Source of the DNA: Candidatus Flavonifractor merdavium
GTDB taxonomy: Bacteria; Bacillota; Clostridia; Oscillospirales; Oscillospiraceae
Reading direction: 5' to 3'
Length of the DNA: 47,641 nt
Assembly (NCBI GenBank): GCA_019119335.1
Contig: DWXF01000020.1
Location: 1-47,641, forward strand
Numbering within the stretch: position 1 is the first letter of the stretch; each line of letters starts with the position of its first letter. The position numbers and the translations under genes were made by a program. Positions 32,202 through 40,823 of the stretch are shown piece by piece. Under the pieces are notes generated by a model, which was given only the letters and a program-made list of their open reading frames with translations, was not told the origin of the DNA and made no database searches.

Positions 32202-35200
32202 TCACACGCTCTCTCCGGAGGTCTCCTCCCCGCCGGAGGTTTCGGAACCCTCCCCTTCATCGGGAGGCACCTCCGGCGCGGGTTTCTCCACCACGGTGAT
32301 GGTAATGGGCACCGTGAGCCGGTTGTCACCATTGCAGCTCACCGAGAAGGTGAAGGTGTCGCCGGGAGAGGCGTTATAGGGCACATAGAAGGCCGCCGTA
32401 CCGCTGCTGTGGACGGTCAGGTTGTTGCTGTATACGCCGGTGTTCCAGCTCCAGGAGGTGTCCGGGCTGCCCACGGCGGTGATCACAGGGGTCAGATCCA
32501 CCATATCGCCCGCATAGGCAGTCACCAGCAGGGCGTTTCCTGCGGAGGCACTGGCCGCCGCTCCCGCCTGCCGTCCCCGGCCGGTCACCGAGAAGGACTG
32601 AATAAAGTTGCCCTCATTGGGGGTTTCCCGGTAGTCGTCGGGGCGCAGATCCACCGTCAGACCGGCTCTGTCCGCCCAGTTGTTCACTGTGGTGGAGCTG
32701 GAGGAGAGCAGCCCGCCGGGCAGGGTGAGATCGGCGGAGACGGCGCTCAAAAACCAGCTGTCCTGGGCGGTGAGGGTGATGTCCTGGAGATAGGCCGCGT
32801 CGTTGAGCAGCAGGGAAGCCTCCACCGTGGAGCCCGCCGTGGGGGTCACATCCTCGGGCAGGTAGCTGAGCAGGTCGCCAAAGGTCATGGTGCGGGACTG
32901 GCCGCTGTTGTCCATGTACCGGACGGTCATGGAGACCTGCCCCGAGGTGGCCCCGCCCCCGGCCACCTCCTCGGCGGCGGTGGTAAAGCGGAACACGGCG
33001 GGAACCACCGTCTCCTCCCGGGCGGAGAGGGTAGACGTTATGGAGCTGGCGGTAAAGGACTGGGCCAGATAGCAGGTGTTCAGCAGCGTGGAGTTGTCTC
33101 CCTCTGCCCCGGCGTAGTTGTAGACCAGGGCGTTGTCAAAGGAGACGATGGGACCCGAGCTGATCACCGACAGACCCACTACCTCCCCCACATTGCTTGC
33201 GGAGAAGGGGATCTCCAGGCTCTCGCCGGTGAACACCCCCGCGTACCCCGCGTCGGTGAGGTAGACGTAAGGGGTCTGATAGACCGTCTTGTCCTCCGCC
33301 GGATCCAGGGAGGAGGTGTACCGGAGGGCCACAGCTATATCGCTGGTCTCCGCTGTCAGGACGGCCGCCTGGCCCGAGGCGGGCTGCAGGCGCAGAACCT
33401 GGTGCATGGCGGTGGCCGTCACCGTGGAGGACGGGGCGCTCTCCAGGTTGCCGTTGCCCAGATAGTAACCGCCGTAGTCGAAGTAGTAGGTGGCCATCAC
33501 CACGCCGCCCCGCACCCGCTCCACAACCGCTGTGCCGATATAGGGCTGCGCCCCTGTGGCGGAGGTAGTGCTCAGCATCATGGTACTCAAAGAGGACATG
33601 GCGCTCACCTGCAGCCCCTTGCCGTAGAGGACAGTCTGGCCGTTCAGCTGCCCCAGATTGCCCAGGACAAAGGCGTTCTGCACCAGGGCGCCGCCGTACA
33701 CCGTGGTGTATTTCACGGTGGCACGGACAGGGGGACTGGAGGTGGTAAAGGTGTAATTGCTGCCGATGGCGCTGCCGGGGAAGAGATAGATGTTCAGGGT
33801 CTCGCTGTTGGCCTCAGGCACCCGGGAGATGGTGGCGTTCCAGGAGTCGGCATCCTCCTGGGAAACCACGTCGATGGTGTTCTCGGTAAAGGTGATGGTG
33901 GCGTTCCCGTTGCCGGAGATGATGTAGGGGATGCCGCCCTCGTTGGTGCTCACAGCCAGATCCACCGCCGAGGTAGGATCCCGCATATACTCGGTGAGTA
34001 CCGGGCTGAGGTACACCTCGCCCAGGCCGCCCACCTGCTGGACAGACACCGAGTCCACCACCCACTGGGTGTCGGTGCGCCCGTCGGTGCGGGTGATGAT
34101 CAGCCCCAGCACCGAGCTGATGTCGGTCATGGAGAGGGTAAACCGGTCCACGTGGTTGGGGCGGTAGAGCCAGAAGGCCTTGTCCGTATCGTTGTACTCC
34201 TGGATCTTGGCGGTAAGGTCAAAGTTCATGCTCTGCTCCATACCGTCGCTGTCCCGGTAGATGAGGGTGGCCTCAAACCGGCCCTGGAGGGCGTTGTTCA
34301 GGGGGTTGGAGCCGTCCGCCGCGCTGGTGGCGGAGGTGGAGATGCAGAAGAGCAGATCCACCGCCGTGGCCGTGCGGGTGACGCCGAACTCCTTGACAAT
34401 CTCCGCGTTGGACAGGCTGTTGGTCTCGGTGAATTCCTCCAGACCGTCCACCCCGTAATCGGCCCCCTCGTCCACATAGGTAATGTCAATCCAGCCTACC
34501 CGCTCCACCAGCCAGGTCTTGCTGATGCCTGAGTCGCTCCTCAGGGTAACGGTGATGCTCTCGATATTCAGCTTGTCAAAGACGTCGCTGGTGGAAGCGG
34601 TGTTGTCGCAGATGATGCGCACCGCCGTCACGTTGCCGTAGTTCTGGGTGGTCTTGATCTGGAAGGACTCGGTGGTACCCTGGCGGAAGGAGTCGGAGGA
34701 GAGCTGCTGGTTGGCCAGCACCACGGCGCTGGTGCCGTTTTCAAACACCAGCTGGAAATAAAAGTAGTTGCTGCTGCCCGCATCCTCCACATCGGCCACA
34801 TCCACATTGATCTGGTAGGTATACTTGACGATGGACAGTCCCAGATCCTTCAGGGCGTCGTTGTAACTCATGGAGGGGGGCAGAGAGGTGAGGTAATCCT
34901 CATCCTTCTCCGGCTGTTCGGGAGCGGTTTCATTGCCCTCCTCGTCAATGGTGGTGAACCAGATGGTTTTGCTGGGGTTGTTGGCGTAGAGCAGCACGCT
35001 CTGGCGGGCGTTGGCCACCAGATTGCTCTCGTCAAAGTCCCGCCGCCAGTAGATGTGGAACTCGCTCAGGCCGTCCCCCTCCCGCTCGCCCCGGCGCTGC
35101 TCCAGGTCGCTGAGCTTGTAGACGGAGACATACTCCACCTGCCACTCGTTGGTGCCCTCCAGGGTGAAGGTGATGGCGTCAATGGTGACCGCGCCGGGGA

Positions 35201-37502
35201 GATCCACCGTAAACTCGCACCGGCAGTTGCGGCGCATGTGCCGCTCATACTGGTAGTTGGCGGGGGCGTTGTAGTAGCTGCCGCCGTAGAAATTCTCCGC
35301 CAGGGTCTGGAGGCTGTAAACCGTGGTGGTCTGCTGCTGGCCGGCCTGGTTGGTGTAGGTGAGGGAGACCGAGACGGGGTCGTCGGTGCCGGCGGTCTCA
35401 ATGTCGGCGGTTTTGATGCGCACCAGATAGCGGGAGGAAAAGTCCCGCTGACTCACGGGGGCCCCGGCGGACAGGTTCCCGGCGCTGAAGGAGGCGCTGA
35501 TGCTGCTGCCGGTGGACAGCTTCTGTCCGGCGCCGCTGTTGGACGACCAGCTGTAAGCGGGGGTGAGGGCGGTGTCCAGCACGCAGGCCAGCTTCTCCGT
35601 GTCGTACTTGTTGACAAAGTTGCTCTCGGTGACCCCCTCGTAGAAGCAGAGGTTCTCCACGGTAATGGTGTCACCGGCGGTGTCGATGGCCCCGCCGCTG
35701 GTGGTGAGGTTGGCGGGGGCCTGGCCGTAGGTGAGGCGAAGACCCACCAGGCTCTCGTACTGGGCCAGGCGCAGGGACAGGCCCACCTTCTCATTTTGCT
35801 GGAACACCCCGGAGATCCAGGTCTCCCAGCTGCCCCCGGTGAGCTTGCCGTCATTCTGCTTGAGGATGGACACCAGATAGGTGGTCAGGAAGGGGACGGA
35901 TACCTTCCGGGTGGCGCCGCAGGTATCCAGATAGGTGATCTCCAGGGTGAGGCACTCCTGACTGTTGGGGCCCAGGTACCAATAGGCGCTGGAGGCGTCC
36001 TCGCCCACCTGCTTGCTCATCTGTAAGCGCGCCATTCCGGAGACCCGCTGAATCAGGTTCAGGTCGGTGCTGGTGGCAAGCTGCAGCATATTGGTCGCCA
36101 GCAGGGTCTCGATGCCCGCCCCCGCTGTGTCGGCCAGCTGGAGGGAGACGGCCACCCCGTCCCCCGAGTTGTCCACCAGGGGGCCCTGGCCCCGGGCGTA
36201 GGTGGTCAGTCCCCGGGTCTCCAGGCTGCCGTTGGTAAAGGTAATGGAGTTTTTACCCAGAACGGTGTAGGTGCCGCCGGTGGACTGAGCCAGCAGCCGG
36301 CCCTTCCAGCCGTTGGTACGCTCCAGGCCGAACATGCCGTTCCAGTAGTTGGCGCCCAGTTCGGTGAGCTCATACAGGCGGACGCTCTGGAGCTCCAGCT
36401 GGTCGTCCTCATCCAGCTTGACGGTGATGCTGTTGACCCGGCTCAGGTTCTGGGGCATGACGATCTGGAAGGTGGTGGCGGTATAGGGCAGCAGGCAGGT
36501 GTCGGTGACATCCTTGTAGGGGTAGTAGTTGCCGGTGTAACCCGCTGCCAGGCCGTTCATCTCGGTGATGCCGGTGGTCAGCCAGGGGGAGGTGAGGCTG
36601 TGGCTGTAATTCTCCTCCGAGCCCTTCACCTCGCTGGCGGGGAAGAGGGCCTCGTACCCCGCGTCAAAGGTCACCGTCCGGTCATAGGTGATGCCCAGGC
36701 TGTCGGTGTAGTTGACGGTGACGCTGCCGCTTTTCCGGACATACCCGTCGCCGCCCGTCACCAGCTCCACAGCGTAGACCGACTTGCCGCTGGAGTTGTT
36801 GGCGGTGTCCTCGGGCCAGTTGAGCCGCCATAGATAGCTGCCCCAGCCCTTGTAGTTCAGCTGGGTCAGCTCGCTGACCCCCGCCATATAGATCCCCTGG
36901 AAGTCCCGGTATTTGTAGCCCAGGCCGTCGTCCTTCACCCCGCCGATTGTGCCGGAAACCTTGGCCACCCGGAGGTAAGATGCCGCCCACGGGTTTTTTC
37001 CCTGACTGGGGCCGCCGTCCTTGGAGAAATAGACGGCCAGGATCTCCCGGCAGTTGTTGGGCAGCTGGATGGAGACGGCGTCCATCTGGTTGGCCTTCAG
37101 GGCGGCGGTGTTGCCCATAAAGTCCTGGGAGGCGCCGTTGAACTCAAAGTCGTCCGTCCAGTATACCTTGAGGTCGCCGCCCAGGTAGAACAGGGCGAAG
37201 TCCATGTGGCAGTTGGAGGCGTTGCCCGCCAGCCGCTCGTAGGCCACGGTGGTATAGACCTCCACCACATAGAGGCTGCGGTCGGTGGAGGCGGAGGTGG
37301 AGTTGACCTCAAACTGATCCGAGCCGCTTCCCTTGGACAGCTGCCTCCCCACCTGGTACCCCCTCTCCTGGGCCAGGGCGGCGGCGTACTCGCTCAGCTC
37401 GTCGTCCACGGCGGCGCTGACGGGAAGGGGCGGGAGGCACATCAGCACCAGCACGCAGCACAGAAAGCGGCTCAGCCAGCAACGGTGGGTTCTGCCTTTC
37501 AC
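32202..37502 (-). CDS. giant secreted beta-rich protein of 1766 residues
   Basis: Extracellular protein with a Sec signal at ~1-30 (basic, then CCVLVLMCLPPLPVSA, cut after AxA). The mature part is Thr/Ser/Asn/Tyr-rich with several recurring beta-domain units of ~150-200 residues. These carry similar openings (YVVEVYTTV, YAVELVTGGDGYV, YLVRIKTADIET, YTYQINVDVADVED) and closings (SVRLYELTELG, YVSVYKLSDLEQ), suggesting tandem lectin- or PLAT-like modules. The C-terminus is a Pro/Glu/Gly/Ser tail with no LPxTG, no hydrophobic anchor and no SLH domain visible, so attachment is unclear. The start is GTG 37502 with AAGGAG 11 bases upstream. It is divergent from the VirD4 operon and could be a surface adhesin or the external part of the secretion machine. 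Confidence 0.9.
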   Translation of the reverse strand: MKGRTHRCWLSRFLCCVLVLMCLPPLPVSAAVDDELSEYAAALAQERGYQVGRQLSKGSGSDQFEVNSTSASTDRSLYVVEVYTTVAYERLAGNASNCHMDFALFYLGGDLKVYWTDDFEFNGASQDFMGNTAALKANQMDAVSIQLPNNCREILAVYFSKDGGPSQGKNPWAASYLRVAKVSGTIGGVKDDGLGYKYRDFQGIYMAGVSELTQLNYKGWGSYLWRLNWPEDTANNSSGKSVYAVELVTGGDGYVRKSGSVTVNYTDSLGITYDRTVTFDAGYEALFPASEVKGSEENYSHSLTSPWLTTGITEMNGLAAGYTGNYYPYKDVTDTCLLPYTATTFQIVMPQNLSRVNSITVKLDEDDQLELQSVRLYELTELGANYWNGMFGLERTNGWKGRLLAQSTGGTYTVLGKNSITFTNGSLETRGLTTYARGQGPLVDNSGDGVAVSLQLADTAGAGIETLLATNMLQLATSTDLNLIQRVSGMARLQMSKQVGEDASSAYWYLGPNSQECLTLEITYLDTCGATRKVSVPFLTTYLVSILKQNDGKLTGGSWETWISGVFQQNEKVGLSLRLAQYESLVGLRLTYGQAPANLTTSGGAIDTAGDTITVENLCFYEGVTESNFVNKYDTEKLACVLDTALTPAYSWSSNSGAGQKLSTGSSISASFSAGNLSAGAPVSQRDFSSRYLVRIKTADIETAGTDDPVSVSLTYTNQAGQQQTTTVYSLQTLAENFYGGSYYNAPANYQYERHMRRNCRCEFTVDLPGAVTIDAITFTLEGTNEWQVEYVSVYKLSDLEQRRGEREGDGLSEFHIYWRRDFDESNLVANARQSVLLYANNPSKTIWFTTIDEEGNETAPEQPEKDEDYLTSLPPSMSYNDALKDLGLSIVKYTYQINVDVADVEDAGSSNYFYFQLVFENGTSAVVLANQQLSSDSFRQGTTESFQIKTTQNYGNVTAVRIICDNTASTSDVFDKLNIESITVTLRSDSGISKTWLVERVGWIDITYVDEGADYGVDGLEEFTETNSLSNAEIVKEFGVTRTATAVDLLFCISTSATSAADGSNPLNNALQGRFEATLIYRDSDGMEQSMNFDLTAKIQEYNDTDKAFWLYRPNHVDRFTLSMTDISSVLGLIITRTDGRTDTQWVVDSVSVQQVGGLGEVYLSPVLTEYMRDPTSAVDLAVSTNEGGIPYIISGNGNATITFTENTIDVVSQEDADSWNATISRVPEANSETLNIYLFPGSAIGSNYTFTTSSPPVRATVKYTTVYGGALVQNAFVLGNLGQLNGQTVLYGKGLQVSAMSSLSTMMLSTTSATGAQPYIGTAVVERVRGGVVMATYYFDYGGYYLGNGNLESAPSSTVTATAMHQVLRLQPASGQAAVLTAETSDIAVALRYTSSLDPAEDKTVYQTPYVYLTDAGYAGVFTGESLEIPFSASNVGEVVGLSVISSGPIVSFDNALVYNYAGAEGDNSTLLNTCYLAQSFTASSITSTLSAREETVVPAVFRFTTAAEEVAGGGATSGQVSMTVRYMDNSGQSRTMTFGDLLSYLPEDVTPTAGSTVEASLLLNDAAYLQDITLTAQDSWFLSAVSADLTLPGGLLSSSSTTVNNWADRAGLTVDLRPDDYRETPNEGNFIQSFSVTGRGRQAGAAASASAGNALLVTAYAGDMVDLTPVITAVGSPDTSWSWNTGVYSNNLTVHSSGTAAFYVPYNASPGDTFTFSVSCNGDNRLTVPITITVVEKPAPEVPPDEGEGSETSGGEETSGESV

Positions 37503-37727
37503 AGGTTCTTCAACTCCTTTTCCAAACCAGGCGTCAGGGCAGCCAGCCCTGCCGCAGCATCTTCTTTCGCATGTTAGATGCTAGCAAGTTTTTTTTGCCG
37601 CCGCAATTCAAATTCAAAATCCGCACCATTCCCGCAAAAACAGCACCCCCACGGCCAAAACACTTGTTGTAAGATAAAATTAAGTAAATTGGGCCGCCTG
37701 GCGTATCAGGAAAGGAGTTCTCCCGCC
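37503..37727. promoter_or_regulatory. divergent intergenic region between giant protein and virD4-like genes
   Basis: A 225-base AT-richer gap must hold promoters for both directions. On the plus strand TAAAAT at 37675-37680 is a possible -10 for the VirD4 operon; no convincing -35 was found. A short direct repeat (AATTCAAATTCAAAAT near 37606-37621) lies in the middle and could bind a regulator such as the LytTR protein. An open frame entering this gap on the plus strand lacks a ribosome site and is not called. Confidence 0.4.
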
Positions 37728-39737
37728 ATGCTGAAATTTATCTCCAAAAAGTTGCTCCTCCGGAGTCTTGTGCTGCTGGTGCTGGCCACGGCCCTCTCCG
37801 CCGTTCTGGGGATGGTACTCAGCGTCCCCCTGTTCCACGCCAGCACACTGTATGAAGGGGTCGCCCTGTCCGACTTCTTCCAGCTGGAGGCCCTCACCGA
37901 CCCCATGACCTGGGCCCTGGGCTGGGGCGTGGTGCTGGTGGTGCTGGTGCTGTGGCTGGCCCTGGGCAGGCGGAAGAGCGGGGCCAAGAAGCTGCTGGGC
38001 GGCCAGGCCGAGGGGGTGGACAGTCCCCTGGAGAACAGCCGCTTTCTCACCGACAAGGAGCGGGACAAATACTTCCCCGGCTTCGACTTTGACGACGCCG
38101 CCGCCTCCAGTAAGGACGGCATTCCCGTACGGGCGGTGCTGGACAAGAAGGGCCATTTGCAGGTAAACCTGCTGGGGGGCGCCCACTCCCTGGTCATCGG
38201 TGCCACCGGCTCGGGCAAGACCACCACCTTCATCAACCCCATGATTCAGATTCTGGGCGCCACCTCCGCCGGCTCCTCCATGATCATGACCGACCCCAAG
38301 GGGGAGCTGTTCTCCCTCCACAGCAAGTACCTCCAGTCCCGGGGCTACAACGTGATGGTGCTGGATCTGCGGGATACATACTCCTCCTACCGCTGGAATC
38401 CCCTGGAGTCGGTCTGGGACATGTACCAGGACTATGTGGAGGCGGGCAAGGGCATCTTTGTCCATCGGGACAGCCCCGAGGGCTACCCCGACCTGCAGTG
38501 GATGGGCACCATCCTCCCGGGGGATCAGTGGTACGAGTACCGGGGCTACGCCTACGCCGACCGGGAGCGGCTGGTGGACGACATCTCGGTCACCCGCCAG
38601 AAGATCTATGACGAGATGTACGAGGATCTCAACGACCTGATCTCGGTCATCTGCCCCATCGAGAGCAAGGACGACCCGGTGTGGGAAAAGGGGGCCCGGT
38701 CCATCATCATGGCCGTGTGCCTGGCCATGCTGGAGGACAGCGAGGTGCCTGAGCTGGGGATGACCAAAGAGAAATTCAACTTCTTCAACGTCAACAAGAT
38801 CATCGCCAACAGCGAGGACAACTTCCGGGAACTGAAGGCCTATTTCGACGGCCGCAGCCCCCTGTCCTCCGCCGTCACCCTGTCCCGGCAGGTGGTGTCC
38901 GCCGCCGACTCCACCCTGTCCAGCTACATGTCCATCGCCTTTGACAAGCTGTCCATGTTCAACGACCGGGGGCTGTGCGGCCTGACCTCCGCCACCGACA
39001 TCAACCCCGCCGACTTCGCCGAGCGGCCCACCGCCCTGTTCATGAAGATCCCCGACGAAAAGGACACCCGCCACGGCCTGGCCGCCGTGTTCATCCTGTG
39101 CATGTACAAGGCCCTCATCAAGGTGGCCTCCGCCCGGGAGGATCTGAGCCTGCCCCGGAATGTGTACTTCATCCTGGATGAGTTCGGCAACATGCCCAAG
39201 ATCGAAAAGTTCGACAAGATGATCACCGTGGGCCGCTCCCGGAAGATCTGGTTCAACATGGTGGTGCAGAGCTACTCCCAGCTCAACAACGTCTACGGAG
39301 AGCAGGTGGCCGACATTGTCAAGTCCAACTGCGGCGTGAAGATGTTCATCGGCTCCAACGACATCGGCACCTGCAAGGAGTTCTCCGAGCTGTGCGGCAA
39401 CGTCACCGTCTCCACCCGCTCCCTGTCCTCGTCCCTGGGCAGCAAGGAGGGGGAGATGAATGTGTCCACCCAGCTCCAGACCCGCCCCCTCATCTACCCC
39501 AGCGAGCTTCAGAAGCTGAACAACAAGGAGTCCACAGGCAACGCCATCATCGTCACCTTCGGCAACTTCCCCCTGCGGACCCAGTACACCCCCAGCTACA
39601 AGTGCCCCCTTTACCAGATGGGGCAGATGGATCTGAGCGATGTGCGCTCCAACGTATTCCACGCCGACCGGGTCTTTTATGACATCACCCGGCGCAACAA
39701 GCTGATGGTGCCGGAAAAGGAGGCCGCCCCGGTCTGA
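37728..39737 (+). CDS. VirD4/TraG-type coupling ATPase
   Basis: Type IV coupling protein, 669 residues. Two N-terminal membrane helices (~5-30 and ~65-85) precede a cytoplasmic ATPase with Walker A GATGSGKT at 158-165 (followed by TFINPMIQ), MTDPKGELF and Walker B FILDEFGNMPKIEKF (D484-E485). The C-terminal DVRSNVFHADRVFYDITRRNKLMVPEK region ends the fold. Coupling proteins pick substrates (DNA-relaxase or proteins) and feed them into the channel. The start at 37728 has AAAGGAG 10 bases upstream; the open frame extends 50 codons earlier without support. It is the first gene of a four-gene plus-strand operon with short gaps. No relaxase partner is in the window. Confidence 0.93.
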   Translation: MLKFISKKLLLRSLVLLVLATALSAVLGMVLSVPLFHASTLYEGVALSDFFQLEALTDPMTWALGWGVVLVVLVLWLALGRRKSGAKKLLGGQAEGVDSPLENSRFLTDKERDKYFPGFDFDDAAASSKDGIPVRAVLDKKGHLQVNLLGGAHSLVIGATGSGKTTTFINPMIQILGATSAGSSMIMTDPKGELFSLHSKYLQSRGYNVMVLDLRDTYSSYRWNPLESVWDMYQDYVEAGKGIFVHRDSPEGYPDLQWMGTILPGDQWYEYRGYAYADRERLVDDISVTRQKIYDEMYEDLNDLISVICPIESKDDPVWEKGARSIIMAVCLAMLEDSEVPELGMTKEKFNFFNVNKIIANSEDNFRELKAYFDGRSPLSSAVTLSRQVVSAADSTLSSYMSIAFDKLSMFNDRGLCGLTSATDINPADFAERPTALFMKIPDEKDTRHGLAAVFILCMYKALIKVASAREDLSLPRNVYFILDEFGNMPKIEKFDKMITVGRSRKIWFNMVVQSYSQLNNVYGEQVADIVKSNCGVKMFIGSNDIGTCKEFSELCGNVTVSTRSLSSSLGSKEGEMNVSTQLQTRPLIYPSELQKLNNKESTGNAIIVTFGNFPLRTQYTPSYKCPLYQMGQMDLSDVRSNVFHADRVFYDITRRNKLMVPEKEAAPV

Positions 39738-39794
39738 CGCCCTGTATGGATGGGGCAAACGGCGGCAAAGCAAGATCTGGAAGGGAGAGAAACC

Positions 39795-40796
39795 ATGGTC
39801 AAAAGATTGCGCGCTGCCCTGCTAGTCTGGGCGCTGGCGTGGCTGCTGCTCTTGCCCGCGCTGGCCGCGCCGGTGGAGGGTCTGGAATCTGAAACCATTC
39901 CGCTCTCCCAGGCCGACCCCAGCTACTCCGGCCCTCTGGACGCCCTTACCGGTCTGCCCGCCAAGGACAGCCTGGATGCCGAGCGCTACTACCCCTTGCA
40001 GTCCGGCGTTTCCAGCTTCGACCGGGAGAGCCGGTGCTACGTCAACACCCTGGGCAGCAGCAGCTTTACCAGTAGCGTCCCCAACGGGGCGGTGGTCTCC
40101 GAGGGCCAGACCGTTTCGGTGACCCTGCCCGCGGGAACAACCGGCACCCTGTACCGCGGGGGCGAGACGGTGGAAAACCCGGATCTCACCAACATCACCC
40201 AGGCGGGCAACTATCTGCTGGAGGTGCGAAGCAGCAGCTCGGGGGAGAGCCAGACCTTCTCCTTCCGCATCCTGGGGGAGGTAACCAATTCCCTCAAGGA
40301 GCTGTCCCTGCCCGGCGGCTTCACCTTTGACTCCATCCGCCTCAACGGCGAGGAGCTGACCCCGGAGTACGCCAATTACCTGGAGCTGCTGGAGGACGGG
40401 GACTATGAGATCCGGTGGTCCTGCCCGGCCATTGCCCAGGGCTACAACATCTCCTTCACCCTGGATACCCAGCCCCCCGTTCTGGCCCTGCCGGAGGTGA
40501 CCGACGGCGAGGCCCATTCCCCGGTCACACTGACCGACCTGGAGCAGGACGCCTACATCCTGCTGGAGCAGGATGGGGAGAGCAGCGTCATCCGCTCCTC
40601 CGACACGGTCATCCAGGACGCGGGGGCCTACCGTCTTACGGTGTATGACCAGGCGGGAAACAGCACCACGTACGAATTTACCATCCATCTGTATCTGAAT
40701 CTCAGCGCCATCGCCGCCATCGGCCTGATCCTGGCCGTGCTGGCCGGGCTCTGGATTTACAGCCGCTATATCAAGTCCCATCCCCGGGTGGGCTGA
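39795..40796 (+). CDS. type I membrane protein with Ig-like ectodomain, in T4SS operon
   Basis: Unrecognised at family level; 333 residues. A Sec signal (~1-26, VKRLRAALLVWALAWLLLLPALAA) is followed by an extracellular region of beta-sandwich character. Its last part (FTLDTQPPVLALPEV, VIQDAGAYRLTVYDQAGNSTTYEFTI) looks like a bacterial Ig-like repeat. A single C-terminal helix (~300-322, AIAAIGLILAVLAGLWIYS) with a short basic tail anchors it. It lies between VirD4 and VirB6 genes and may act as an outside-facing component such as a VirB8-like or adhesin subunit, but sequence does not show which. GGAAGGGAGAG precedes the ATG at 39795; a start at 39750 has no ribosome site. Confidence 0.8.
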   Translation: MVKRLRAALLVWALAWLLLLPALAAPVEGLESETIPLSQADPSYSGPLDALTGLPAKDSLDAERYYPLQSGVSSFDRESRCYVNTLGSSSFTSSVPNGAVVSEGQTVSVTLPAGTTGTLYRGGETVENPDLTNITQAGNYLLEVRSSSSGESQTFSFRILGEVTNSLKELSLPGGFTFDSIRLNGEELTPEYANYLELLEDGDYEIRWSCPAIAQGYNISFTLDTQPPVLALPEVTDGEAHSPVTLTDLEQDAYILLEQDGESSVIRSSDTVIQDAGAYRLTVYDQAGNSTTYEFTIHLYLNLSAIAAIGLILAVLAGLWIYSRYIKSHPRVG

Positions 40797-40823
40797 CAGA
40801 TTTCTCGGAAGGAGGCAAAAACC

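Noticed and set aside
28853-32299. Open frame of 1148 codons antisense to the second paralogue and LytTR genes
   Set aside because: It is a mirror of high-GC3 coding on the minus strand, has no ribosome site and is repetitive in Gly/His/Leu/Pro; the minus-strand genes have clear starts and homology.
37578-37727. Extended N-terminus for the VirD4-type protein
   Set aside because: The 50 extra residues are unlike VirD4 starts and there is no ribosome site; AAAGGAG and the membrane helix support ATG 37728.
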